Shown in pieces: positions 54,426 to 63,985 of a DNA stretch of 64,000 nt. The notes beneath the pieces are model-generated. The model worked only from the letters and a program-made list of their open reading frames with translations, searched no databases and was not told where the DNA came from. Numbering within the stretch: position 1 is the first letter of the stretch; every line of letters starts with the position of its first letter. The DNA comes from Rapana venosa (Eukaryota; Mollusca; Gastropoda; Neogastropoda; Muricidae), in assembly GCA_028751875.1 (NCBI GenBank), contig CM054162.1:12031889-12095888 (forward strand), in the 5' to 3' direction. The position numbers and the translations under genes are program-made.

Positions 54426-54722
54426 GTAAGGTAAAGTAAAGGAATCCCATAACCTATAAGGTCGTAGGGGAGTGAGGCGTCAGAGACCTCACTTCTCTAG
54501 GGCCAGCGTATTGAGGGCGGCGCCCATCTCCTCTCCCTCGTTGCTTTACCTTCCCTGACCCTAAAGAGGGCAGGTACCCATTTACAGCTGGGTGAACTGG
54601 GGGAACTGTACTGAAGCCAAGGCGCGCAAACAGTCACCCATCCAACTGGTAACCACGCTTGATGCTGCTTAACTTGGCTGGGGGAAAGCGAGTGCTCCGA
54701 CCACTGAGCTATCCCGTCCCCT
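54426..54722 (-). mobile_element. family D SINE
   Basis: Minus strand: GGGGACGGGATAGCTCAGTG, AAGTTAAGCAGCATCAAGCG, TGGTTACCAGTTGGATGGGT. End GGTTATGGGATTCCTTTAC. Confidence 0.85.
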
Positions 54723-54857
54723 ATTAACACTAACAGACAACAAAAATGAAGTAAAAATGTTCAACCATTATGACTATTTAGACCTGATTTATTAGGTTCA
54801 CCATCCTCCCCCTACTGATAGCTTTAAAATGGCTGTAGAGGAATACCACAGAGAAAG

Positions 54858-54859
<2 letters not shown>

Positions 54860-54924
<65 letters not shown>

Positions 54925-55005
54925 TGTGTGTGCGTGTGTGTCTGTGTGTGTGTGTGTTTGTGTGTGTGTGAGCGTGTGTGCGTGCTTGTGTATGTGTGCG
55001 TGTCA
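54860..55005. repeat. GT microsatellite
   Basis: (GT)n followed by TCAAG pentanucleotides at 55004-55025. Confidence 0.95.
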
Positions 55006-55160
55006 AGTCAAGTCAAGTCAAGTCAAAATTTTATTTCCAGATGGTACATTGAATAAGCAATGCATTTGCTTTTTTTCATCAAGCCATCTATCTAGGAACA
55101 AATTTCGTAATGATTATACTAAGACACTACATTATTGCATCGTTTACCATTAAATTAAAC
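55004..55160 (-). repeat. family E dispersed repeat with (TCAAG)n tail
   Basis: TTATTTCCAGATGGTACATT, GAATAAGCAATGCATTTGCT, CATCAAGCCATCTATCTAGG. It is the reverse complement of 61615-61745 over about 130 bp. The end near the TCAAG repeats is the probable 3' end of a SINE-like element. Confidence 0.75.
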
Positions 55161-55537
55161 CAAGGAAAAAATCGATAAGGAAATACATTGAAAATACAAA
55201 TTACCACATATACATATACACGCACACACATACTCATGCACACCTGAGCGCGTGCGCGCTCACGTCCACACACACATTTAAATAAAAAATGCCTCAAGAA
55301 TTAAAAAAGAAAATCATAAAACGTCAGGACACACAAACCACTTCACCTACTGTTTCATCCACTTTTTCACGTTTACACTTTAGATAACAAAAAAGATACA
55401 GGAACAAAACGTTAGAAAATACTAGGCATTCGTCACTACTGACAATATTGCCTTCAATGACCTCCCTCCTCTCCTCCTCCCCCCAGTAAACGTGCTTTTT
55501 TGCGCTCATACTTTTCAAATAGCGCTTTTTTTTAAAA

Positions 55538-55740
<203 letters not shown>

Positions 55741-55861
55741 TTGGTCTGTTTTGTTTATTTGGTGGGTTTTTTTTAAAAAAACAACCGCACCAAAATCAAA
55801 ACAAGCTAAACCCTGATCAGTCCTCGTTAAGTGACATCAACATCACTCACAAACACTCATG

Positions 55862-56050
55862 AATGTTGGGAACTGTGGGAACGAATGACAAAATCTACAA
55901 AACTGCATACACATGGGGACTGGATGTAAAAAAAAAAGCGCAAGAGTGCTTATTCCATCATCTTCGAAATAAAATAACAACAACAATAATAATAATAAAC
56001 CATTCACAAAATAATAATAATGATAATAATAATAATAACAACAACAATAA
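55862..56050 (+). repeat. family A SINE 3' end and AAT repeats
   Basis: GGGAACGAATGACAAAATCT, CATACACATGGGGACTGGAT, TTATTCCATCATCTTCGAAA, then AACAAT/AAT repeats. Confidence 0.85.
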
Positions 56051-56499
56051 AGAACCATTCACAAATGTCAGCAAGCATTTTTTCAATATTCAAATACGGA
56101 ACGCTAACTCTAAACATCAGCCATTCCACAGGTTAGCCAAAGGTCAGTCCAACACAACAACACAAAAGTGCTCAACAAGCTGAAAACCGAGCGAAAGAGA
56201 AAGAAATCAAAAGACGCCAGAGAAACAAAACCATCCACAAGCGAGTGAACGAAAGGTGCAACACAAGCAAGCAGACTCAAACCAAGCAAAGACAAAGACC
56301 CACGCCAACACAAACCCACGCCCAACAATCGCTCGACAAGCAGTGTCAAACAAACAGGTGGAAAGAAAGGACGGACGGAAGCAAGGAAGGGAGAAAACTC
56401 AAACCAAGTTAGTAAGGCGGACCCCTCCCTTACCTCCTCCTCCACCGAAAGCACCTCCACTTCCGAAGACACAGACGCTTTGTGAGAAGACCTACGTAC

Positions 56500-57004
56500 G
56501 ACGACTGGGCGCGCCTTGGTCGTAAATGCTCATCTCGTTTTCCTCTTCATCGTCATCGTGATCGCTACTGTCCAGCTCAGCTGGGTTGTACTCGTTGGCA
56601 GACACGTAGACGTCGGAAGCGCTGGTGTTGGGGAGCAGGGAGTTGTTGTAGACGCTGGAGACCATGGAGCTGCAGACGCTCTGCGACAGTGGCGACCCCA
56701 TCGGCGTCACTTCAACGCTCTCCGCCTCCTGCTGAACCGGCGTCAGCAACTCTCGGTCTAGGGCCGCCTCCGCCGACTCTCTCGCCGTATCTGCCCTCGC
56801 TTCCAGATTCAAACCCAGGTCAGCAGCGTCGCTCACGAAAACGCAGGTTGCTGCCGGTCGTGTCCAGTCTTCGCTTAGCGACCGCTGAATTCTCCGGTGG
56901 CGTTGCGAGGACAAGACCACGACGCTGGCGAGCTGTCCCGCTCTGTTCAAAATGCGATGCGCTGTGACCGACGATGACACCGTCCCAGCCGGCGTGCCGT
57001 CAAG
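56500..57004 (-). CDS. STK11IP: STK11IP large exon (Ser/acidic region)
   Basis: The acceptor GGTGACAG precedes 57004. It reads LDGTPAGTVSSSVTAHRILN, then LSSQRHRRIQRSLSEDW, VTPMGSPLSQSVCSSMVSSV, YNPAELDSSDHDDDEEENEM and SIYDQGAPSR. The candidate donors GTACGT (after 56500, phase 1) and GTAGGT (after 56496, phase 2) lie next to each other; phase 1 fits the alternative acceptor of the next exon. Low-complexity Ser and Asp/Glu content is expected of a disordered linker between the zinc module and the PH-like domain. The intron before it is only 82 bp. Confidence 0.82.
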
Positions 57005-57086
57005 CTGTCACCGACGACGAGAAATGACAGGTGAAGGTTTTCATGTCACCGAAACTGCCAGCGAGACGTCTGCTGACGTCACCTAC

Positions 57087-57266
57087 CTGCGGCACACTGT
57101 TTCGATTCTCCACCTCCACAGGTCATCTGATCGTGGCACTGCTGGAACTGCGTCTCTCCAGGAACTCGGTGGCTGACATGACGGCGTCATTGCGACGACG
57201 GGTTTCTGAGGGAAGCTGATCGTGAAACGCGTTACTACGGCGACGAGGCGAGCTAGTCTCCTCGTC
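57087..57266 (-). CDS. STK11IP: STK11IP exon with an in-frame TGA
   Basis: The acceptor CTGTCTTCCTCAG precedes 57266 and the donor GTAGGT follows 57087. It is exactly 60 codons, phase 0 on both sides, matching its neighbours. It reads DEETSSPRRRSNAFHDQLPS, MSATEFLERRSSSSATIR, then TGA at 57123-57125, then PVEVENRNSVPQ. Splice sites and phases are so consistent that the TGA looks like a point change or sequencing fault (CGA to TGA would be a simple CpG transition) rather than the true end of the protein. Confidence 0.72.
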
Positions 57267-57289
57267 CTGAGGAAGACAGGTCAGTTCAA

Positions 57290-57790
57290 GCGGCACTTAA
57301 GGAAAAGATTTCCCTTAAGGACACATCAGCGACTGACAGCAATGCTAGAACAGGAGGCACAGCGCTTAAGGAAAATATTTCCCTTAAGGACACATCAGCG
57401 ACTGACAGCAATGCTAGAACAGGAGGACACAGCGCTTAAGGAAAAGATTTCCCTTAAGGACACATCAGCGACTGACAGCAATGCTAGAACAGGAGGACAC
57501 AGCGCTTAAGGAAAAGATTTCCCTTAAGGACACATCAGCAACTGCAGCAATGTTAGAAAGAGGACAGCAGCGGTTTAAGGAAAAATTCCTTAAGGACACA
57601 TCGCACTGACACAATGCTAAACAGGAGACACGCGCTTTAGGAAGTTCCTTACAGGACACATCAGCGACTGCAGCATTGCTAGAAAGAGGACACAAGCGAC
57701 TTAAGGAAAAGATCCCTTAAGGACACAAATCAGGCAGCATCGTAGGAAACAGGCGGAAGCGCTTCAAAAAATCTGCCTTAATGACCTGTT
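57290..57790. repeat. 70-bp minisatellite with a palindromic core
   Basis: Units start at about 57299, 57368, 57438, 57508, 57577, about 57640 and 57702. Each contains CTTAAGGAAAAGATTTCCCT-TAAGG, an inverted repeat, then ACACATCAGCGACTGACAGC and AATGCTAGAACAGGAGG. The first four units are near-identical; later ones lose many single bases. The array starts about 30 bp from the STK11IP exon acceptor. Confidence 0.93.
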
Positions 57791-57859
57791 CATGTACTAC
57801 CGCAACCAAACAGAGTATCCCTGTTGAGGAAAATGTTCCTATAAGGCAAGACTGAAAAC

Positions 57860-58521
57860 AGCACTAACACAAGAGGCACACCTAAATTCCCATACACACA
57901 CATCTTGGCACACATCAACAAACACCCCTTAGAACCCTTACACACACCAATACACTGAGCAGAATTCGCCATACAGGCAAGGTACTAAAACTCCACCCTA
58001 CACCACACAACACACATCCCTACCCACATACACCACATCCCCCCTTACACAACACAACAACACCACAACTCCTTACACACACACACTACACAACACCCCC
58101 CCTACACACACACTACACACACCCCCCCTTACACACACACAACACAACATCCCTCCTACAGACATACAACACACTACACACACACAAACAACATCCCTAC
58201 CACACACATACACAACACCCCCCTCCACACACACATACACAACATCCCCCCTACACACACACACACACATAAACAATCCCCTACACACACAACATCCCCC
58301 CTCCCACACACACATAAACAACATCCCCCCCTACACACACACAAAACAATACTACCCACCTACACACACACATACACAACATCCTCCCACACACACACAA
58401 ACACCCACACCCTACACCACACACACTACACAACATCCCCCCCCCCCCCCCCACACACATAAACAACATCTCCCTACACACACACACATAAACATCCCCC
58501 TGCACACACACATACACAACA

Positions 58522-58556
<35 letters not shown>

Positions 58557-58745
58557 ACTCCACACCCCCCCCCCCCCCTAACACCCACACCCCTTACACT
58601 CACACATACACAACATCCCCCCCCCCCCTACACACACACCCCACCCCACCCCTGTGTACACATACACTACAACCCCCTGCCATAAACACTCACATTCCCC
58701 CCTACACATACACACACTCAACCCCCCCCCCCCCCCCCATCACCC
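57860..58745. repeat. CA-rich and poly(C) tract
   Basis: Degenerate ACACAACATCCCCCCTACAC words with C runs at 58437-58452, 58518-58556 and 58720-58738. Confidence 0.95.
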
Positions 58746-58770
58746 ATGCACCTAAACACCTAGTCCTGGT

Positions 58771-58904
58771 GGATCGGTGGTCTAGAGGTAACGCGCCTGT
58801 CTAGAATGCGAAAAGTCCAGGTCGGGTGTGTGCGTGGTTCGTACCCCGTTTGGGCCCGAAATTTTTCCCCATCCATTAGACCATGAGTGGTGGTCTGGGC
58901 GCTA

Positions 58905-58935
<31 letters not shown>

Positions 58936-59252
58936 CGTGTGTTACACAAAATTTTCAGCGCACATAAAAGAACCCACGGCAACAAGAGAGTTGTCCCTGG
59001 CAAAATTCTTAGAAAAAAGCCACTCCGATAGGGAAACAAATACAGTTGCAGACCAAAAGAAAAAAAAAAGAAAAAGAAAAAAAGAGCGCTGCTCTTGTGG
59101 CGACGCGCTCTTCCCGGGGAGAGCAGCCCGAATTTCATGCAGAGAAATCTCGTGACTTAAAGTGGTATAAAATAAAATAAAAAAACTGAGCGCTTTGATT
59201 TGTTGCTTTACAAGATTCAGCGCTATATAAATTCCATACATTATTATTATTA
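58771..59252 (+). mobile_element. family B SINE, full length (reference copy)
   Basis: Head GGATCGGTGGTCTAGAGGTA, ACGCGCCTGTCTAG and GTGGTTCGTACCCC (tRNA boxes A and B). Body GACCATGAGTGGTGGTCTGG, CTTTCGGATGAGACGATAAA, GAGTTGTCCCTGGCAAAATT, CCACTCCGATAGGGAAACAA, GAGAGCAGCCCGAATTTCAT. Tail CTGAGCGCTTTGATTTGTTG, AGATTCAGCGCTATATAAAT, TCCATACATTATTATTATTA. Confidence 0.9.
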
Positions 59253-59333
59253 TAAACACACACACACATTACTCACCCCCCTTACACACACGCTCACATC
59301 CCCACCCCCGACACACACACAAACGACCCTCAC

Positions 59334-59595
59334 CCGCCTGACGCCAGAAGACTCCATCAGACTGAGGGCAGGGTAGGGGGCGCTGCTGCCGCTGCTGCTG
59401 CTGGCCCCGCCACCCCCCTGACCCTCCACCCCATCCTCCAGCGGGAACAGCACTCGCACCACGTCCGGCTTTGACCCCTTGTGACCCTTGTGACCCGCGG
59501 GTCGCGCGACCTGGGCTTCCGCCGCCACACTGCTGCCTGCGTTTTCTTTCGGCGTAGACTGCGCTTTCGGGGGTACCGTCCTGCCTAGGTGTTGT
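59334..59595 (-). CDS. STK11IP: STK11IP exon (linker)
   Basis: The acceptor TCATCCCCAG precedes 59595 and the donor GTGAGG follows 59334. Phase 2 in, phase 0 out. It reads QHLGRTVPPKAQSTPKENAG, SSVAAEAQVARPAGHKGHKG, SKPDVVRVLFPLEDGVEG, a Gly/Ser-rich run and ending ALSLMESSGVRR. Low-complexity linker of the type found between the zinc module and the C-terminal PH-like domain. The GAT/GAC repeat immediately upstream provides the pyrimidine-rich acceptor context on the minus strand. Confidence 0.78.
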
Positions 59596-59599
59596 CTGG

Positions 59600-59722
59600 G
59601 GATGAGAACGATGACGATGATGACGACGACGATGATGATGACGAAGATGATGATGATGACGACGACGATGATGATGATGACGAAGATGATGATGACGACG
59701 ATGATGACGAAGATGAAGAAAT
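59600..59722. repeat. GAT/GAC trinucleotide repeat
   Basis: GATGATGACGACGATG words, open as poly-Asp on the plus strand. It abuts the STK11IP splice acceptor on the minus strand. Confidence 0.95.
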
Positions 59723-59769
59723 ATGGTTTAAACAAGAAGTGTGTGTTGAGTGTATGATGGTGATATGGT

Positions 59770-60120
59770 CGAGATGGGGTAGAGGGGGGGAGGGGGGGGG
59801 GGGAGTGGAGTGGGGGGGGGGGGGGGGAGGGGGAGAAGTGGAAGAGAGAGGGGGGAGGGAGGGGAGAAGGGGAGAGAAGGGGAGGGAGGGAGGGAGGAAA
59901 GAGAGGGGGGGAGAGGAGTAGGAGTGGGGGGGTGGGGGTGAAGGGAAAGAGAAAGTGTGAGAGAGGTGGAGAGAGGGAGGAAGGGAGGGAAGAGAGATAG
60001 AGAGGAGGGAAGAAGAGAGAGAGGGGGGAGGGGGGTAGGAAGAGAGAGGATGGATGAGAGAAGAGAGAGAGGAGGAGAGTGAGAGAGAGAGGGGTAGGGA
60101 GGGGGGGGAGGATTGAGAGG
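59770..60120. repeat. purine-rich GA/GGGA tract
   Basis: G runs and AGAGAGGGG words. Minus-strand frames over it are Pro/Ser/Leu artefacts. Confidence 0.95.
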
Positions 60121-60289
60121 AAACCGAATTTAAAAGAAGGAAGCGGATACTCTTTAAAGTGAGCATGTTTTAATGATTTTTCTCTCTCTCCTCCTTTTTT
60201 CACCTCCTTGCTATGGTGTGTGTGTGTGTGCGTGTGCGGGCTGTGTGTGTGTGACTTTCCCTAATAAGGACTCATCAACACTGACAATG

Positions 60290-60965
60290 TCAGGGAAGGA
60301 TGCTAGTGGTTAAGACTGTCACACTGTAACCTGTCAATCCATCAACGGTGATATTTCCGGATGAGTTGCAGATCCACACTCGCCCAAATCTTCGTTGTAA
60401 GCTATATAACGAGGTCCATTAACCATAACATCGTTGACACGAGCGTAGAAACCTTCGCTTTCGTACAGTAGGCCATTTGTGCAGGTGGAACAGCCATTAC
60501 AACCATACACCTGGCTGCTTACTTCCTTGATCCTAAAAAGAGTAACAATTTTACAGCTGTTGAATGGAATGTATGAAGCAAGGTGGCAACGGTTAACACA
60601 TCACTGCTAACAGCACGACCTGTTAATTGGGGAAGATGCTCCGACCACGAGCTTATTCCAGCTTACACACACAATTAATCTAGTCCCAAATTTTGATAAC
60701 AATCAAACGAGTCAGCCAAGTACTTGATGAGACACAAAACTTAAGCACATGCTAAAAATCTTCTCTGCCTTTAGGAAGAGTAGCCATTTTGTGCCAGTAG
60801 GAACGGATGTCAAAATTTTAAAAAAGCACCACACATGCACACAGGCTAGACACCAAAGACAGAATGCAGCTACCTAACTGGTGGGTGTGAGTAAAAAAAC
60901 AACAACAACGGTCGCATACACACACAAAAAATCTCACCATTGGTGATCCTCAAAAGCTTTAGTTT
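60290..60965. repeat. mosaic of decayed SINEs (A, D and C types)
   Basis: 60310-60530 is a plus-strand family A copy full of small deletions (GGATGCTAGTGGTTAAGACT, CAGTAGGCCATTTGTGCAGG). 60530-60660 is a decayed minus-strand family D copy (GATCCTAAAAAGAGTAACAA). 60710-60965 ends in the C-type tail (AATCTCACCATTGGTGATCC). Confidence 0.65.
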
Positions 60966-60969
60966 AGTT

Positions 60970-61062
60970 TAGTTATATCACCACTTTAAGTCACGGCAGA
61001 TTCCTCTGCGTGAAATTCAGCTGGGGAGAGCGCGTCACCACAAGAGCAGCGCCACCCATTAT
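60970..61062 (-). repeat. family B SINE fragment
   Basis: ACCACTTTAAGTCACGGCAG, TTCCTCTGCGTGAAATTCAG and AGAGCAGCGCCACCC. Confidence 0.8.
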
Positions 61063-61219
61063 TTTTTTCTTCTTCTTTTTCTTGTAATGTGATAATCTAT
61101 CAGAGTGGCTTCGTGTGCACGTGCATGAGTGCACTAACAGAGCAACAACAACAACAACAACAACAAAACCAAACCAAACAAACACAAACAAACAAACGAA
61201 CGAATGAGCCAACTCTTAC

Positions 61220-61371
61220 TCTATGCTCTGTTTCTGTAGGCAGGCAGACTGCATGATTCCTTCGGAGGGGAGGGAGGAGGAGAGAGCACCAGGGGGGGGG
61301 GGAGGGGTCCGTTTCGATCAGAATGACGTGGTCGCTCTGACACTTGGGACACTGCAGTACCTCCTTCTTCC
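61220..61371 (-). CDS. STK11IP: STK11IP exon (second zinc pair), with a homopolymer frame fault
   Basis: The acceptor TTTGATCTGCAG precedes 61371 and the donor GTAAGA follows 61220. Phase 1 in. It reads GKKEVLQCPKCQSDHVILIE, TDPSPPP up to an 11-C run (61292-61302 on the plus strand as G). CPKC-x-SDHVILI matches CPNCGSDHVVLL of human STK11IP (recalled). As written the exon leaves in phase 0, but the next exon needs phase 2. With 10 C instead of 11 the rest reads GALSSSLPSEGIMQSACLQK, QSI and joins EQHLGRT cleanly. One base too many in the run is the simplest reading. Confidence 0.88.
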
Positions 61372-61379
61372 CTGCAGAT

Positions 61380-61578
61380 CAAACACACGCACACGCAGCA
61401 CACACACACATACACGCATGTGCATACACACACAAAACACACACATGCCACACACAACAAACACACACCAATATACACAAACACACACACACACACACAC
61501 AAAACACACACAACACAAAACCACACATCACATAAACCACATAACCACAACACCCACACACCCACACTCACATACAAC
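61380..61578. repeat. CA microsatellite
   Basis: (CA)n variants starting about 8 bp upstream of the exon acceptor. Confidence 0.95.
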
Positions 61579-61614
61579 TGTCTTGTCGATTTTCCTCTTT
61601 TTACTGGTTGAATT

Positions 61615-61745
61615 TATTGGTAAAGGTTGCAATAATGTAGTATTTCAGTATAATCATTAAATTTGTTCTTAGATAGATGGCTTGATGAAAAAAACCAAAT
61701 GCATTGCTTATTCAATGTACCATCTGGAAATAAAAATTTGACATG
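61615..61745 (+). repeat. family E dispersed repeat
   Basis: ATAGATGGCTTGATGAAAAA, CAAATGCATTGCTTATTCAA, TGTACCATCTGGAAATAAAA. Inverted relative to 55004-55160. Confidence 0.75.
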
Positions 61746-61779
61746 AAGCACTTTTACATGCACACTTGATGAATGCTGT

Positions 61780-62366
61780 GGTCGAGTGGTTAAGGCTGTT
61801 TAAGTTCAATCCCATCGATCCACAAAGTCGTGGGTTTGTATCTTGATGACAGCCAGGTCTGATCGAACTAAAGATGTGGAATTTTACAATCTCCCAGGTT
61901 ACTTAAAGTGCAGACCTGCCATTGCCTTAAATTCTCTTTGTGTATATGTATGGAAGGAAGGTGCAGGATGGTTAAGACATTTGCCTGCCAACAAGTAAAC
62001 ATGAGGTTCTGGGTTGATTCCCAGCCTCGCCCTTTCTTCCCAGTTTGACAAAAAAATCGAAACTGAATGTCAAAGTCCTTCGGATGAGACTTTAAACCTA
62101 GGCCCAGTGTGCGAAGCATGCAGAACATCTTGCGCACACGTTAAATCCTGTTCTGCTTTTCGGAAGAGTAGGTCATTGTGTGCCGGTGGGAACATATGAC
62201 AAAATTTACAAAACCGCATACACACGGGGACTGGATGTAAAAAAAAGCACACGAGTGCTTATTCCATTATCCTCGATATAAAATATAAAAAAGTCATCTG
62301 AGCACTTTGATTTGTTGCTTTACAAGATTCAGCGCTATATAAAATCCATACATTATTATTATTATA
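61780..62366 (+). mobile_element. tandem SINEs: Ser/Leu tRNA-like head, family A, family B tail
   Basis: 61782-61850 reads GTGGTCGAGTGGTTAAGGCT and GTCGTGGGTTTGTATC, close to a tRNA-Ser/Leu box A and box B, followed by a C-type body (TTTACAATCTCCCAGGTTAC, GCAGACCTGCCATTGCC). A second head (GGATGGTTAAGACATTTGCC, TCTGGGTTGATTCCC) starts a family A body to 62285, then the family B tail 62293-62366. None looks like a functional tRNA gene: the acceptor-stem halves do not pair. Confidence 0.75.
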
Positions 62367-62705
62367 TATATACACACACAAAAGGTAAAAAATGTACGAG
62401 GAAGATCCTGTCATTCATATAAGCATCTATGAGTCTGTGTCTCTCCATGTGGATGGGTGTGGGATTTTCCAATCTCCCAGCTTAACTTCAAGTGCAGACC
62501 TGCCAGTGCCTTATTCGCTTCATAATTATACACATACTAAAGATAAAAAGTGTTCATGAAAGATCCTGTCATTCGTGTAAGCATCCGTGAGTCTCTGAGT
62601 GTGTGTGTGTGTGTGTGTGTGTGGTATTAAATTTTTTCTTAGTATAATCCCCCCCCTCCCTCCTTAAAGAAAAAAAAAAATGATGATGTCTATGATTCTA
62701 CTCAC

Positions 62706-62820
62706 CTCCGATGTCGCCAAGGGAGGCAAAATCCCTGATGCTTCCTGTATGGGGAATGCTCTCCCTGTACACAATGGTAGTGGCCTCCCCTAGTTGAAAC
62801 TGACGACTGCATTTCAAACA
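62706..62820 (-). CDS. STK11IP: STK11IP exon (first zinc pair)
   Basis: The acceptor CATTTTTTCAG precedes 62820 and the donor GTGAGT follows 62706. Phase 0 in, phase 1 out. It reads CLKCSRQFQLGEATTIVYRE and SIPHTGSIRDFASLGDIG. The CLKC...F pair matches FQCLRCGHEF in human STK11IP (recalled), and together with CPKC in the next exon it forms a CXXC-x(n)-CXXC zinc-ribbon-like module. It joins LYQ of the previous exon. Confidence 0.9.
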
Positions 62821-63239
62821 CTGAAAAAATGACCTCAAAAATAAAGTTTCGCTTTTTTGGGGGTTACTTATAATTGTTTATTATGTAATTACCTATAATA
62901 CATATACTCATAATTGAAGGAAAAAACCCAAACTAGCACTTAAATGTATGTGAGATAAATTGAAGTGGAGTCAAGTATGTGATAAGCAAGAAAATAAGCT
63001 CTCCAGTTTGAATGAACATAATCTATGAAATGAAATCAATGGAAATGGTGTGATGAATTTGGTGCACCGATGTTAGATGTGTGAGAAGCACACACATACT
63101 AGACAAATAAACATTGACTTCAATAACATGATAAATAGATTATATATATATTCATCATCTTACACACACATACATACACACTCACACACACACCACACAC
63201 AAGACACACATACCAAGGTCCCAAGTGCAATTACACTCT

Positions 63240-63376
63240 TCTTGCACACAGGTAACCTGTTCGTCTTTGAAGATAGGCTATTCTGTGTACAGTGGAACAA
63301 AAATCAACAACTGCATGCCATGGGGACTGGATATAAAAATGTACACGAGTGCTTATTTATCATCCCTGGAATAAAA
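63240..63376 (+). repeat. decayed family A SINE end
   Basis: GGTAACCTGTTCGTCTTTGA, GCATGCCATGGGGACTGGAT, GTACACGAGTGCTTATTTAT. The CA patch 63170-63210 precedes it. Confidence 0.65.
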
Positions 63377-63604
63377 AAAAAATCTAGATTTTTAAAAACA
63401 CACAAAAACCCCATGTTTTGAGTAAAGCACATGTATGCATGCATCCACAGTAACATCTGAACACACATGTAAAATACAACCAAAAAAAGTATGCAATAAA
63501 ATAACAACAATGGTAACAACAAGACCAAACAATAATAACGATAACAATAATGATTATAACACTAACAACAACAACACCAACACCACTAATACCAGCCGAC
63601 ATAC

Positions 63605-63682
63605 CTGATACAAAGCCTCTAATTTCTTCTTGGCCGCAGCCACCTTGGCGTCGACAAATGGCTGAACCAACTCCCGCAGATG
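63605..63682 (-). CDS. STK11IP: STK11IP exon, first visible (helix before the zinc module)
   Basis: The acceptor GTGATTTCAG precedes 63682 and the donor GTATGT follows 63605. 26 codons, phase 0 both sides. It reads HLRELVQPFVDAKVAAAKKK and LEALYQ, then CLKC in the next exon. It corresponds to the helix ending the first PH-like domain of STK11IP, just before the zinc Cys pair (a ...LLAVLTP...LLLGRFQCLRC run in human, recalled). All exons encoding the LIP1 N-terminal domain and leucine-rich repeats would lie to the right of the window. Confidence 0.85.
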
Positions 63683-63985
63683 CTGAAATCACAACAGAAG
63701 AAAATAAAAACATACAACGATAACTGGATGGACACGATGGCACAGTGGTAAAGACTGTGTGACTTCAAACCCACAGATGCTGAAATCACAACAGAAGAAA
63801 ATGAAAACATACAACGATAACTGGATGGCCACTATGGCACACTGGTAAAGACCATGTCACTTCAAACCCACAGATGCTGAAATCACAACAGAAGAAAATG
63901 AAAACATACAACGATAACTGGATGGCCACTATGGCACAGTGGTAAAGACCATGTCACTTCAAACCCACAGACGCTGAAGCCGAGT
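63677..63985. repeat. 97-bp tandem repeat copying the exon acceptor
   Basis: CAGATGCTGAAATCACAACA recurs at 63677, 63774 and 63871, and CAGACGCTGAA at 63968, a period of 97 bp. Each unit also holds ACAACGATAACTGGATGG and a tRNA box A-like GGCACAGTGGTAAAGAC. On the minus strand every unit presents the same GATTTCAG/CATCTG acceptor as the real exon. Confidence 0.93.

Noticed and set aside
56110..56472. 120-codon minus-strand frame just downstream of the large STK11IP exon
   Set aside because: It starts after the exon donor and is intron sequence; no acceptor and no conservation pattern.
57031..57219. Plus-strand frame with a leucine-rich-repeat-like LLELRLSRNSVADM
   Set aside because: It is antisense to STK11IP exons that have matched splice phases; the LRR resemblance is chance.
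59250..60203. 317-codon minus-strand frame
   Set aside because: Only its 59334-59595 part is an exon; the rest is a GAT repeat and a purine tract read through.
61782..61850. tRNA-Ser/Leu gene
   Set aside because: Boxes A and B are present, but the stems do not pair and a SINE body follows directly, so it is a SINE head.
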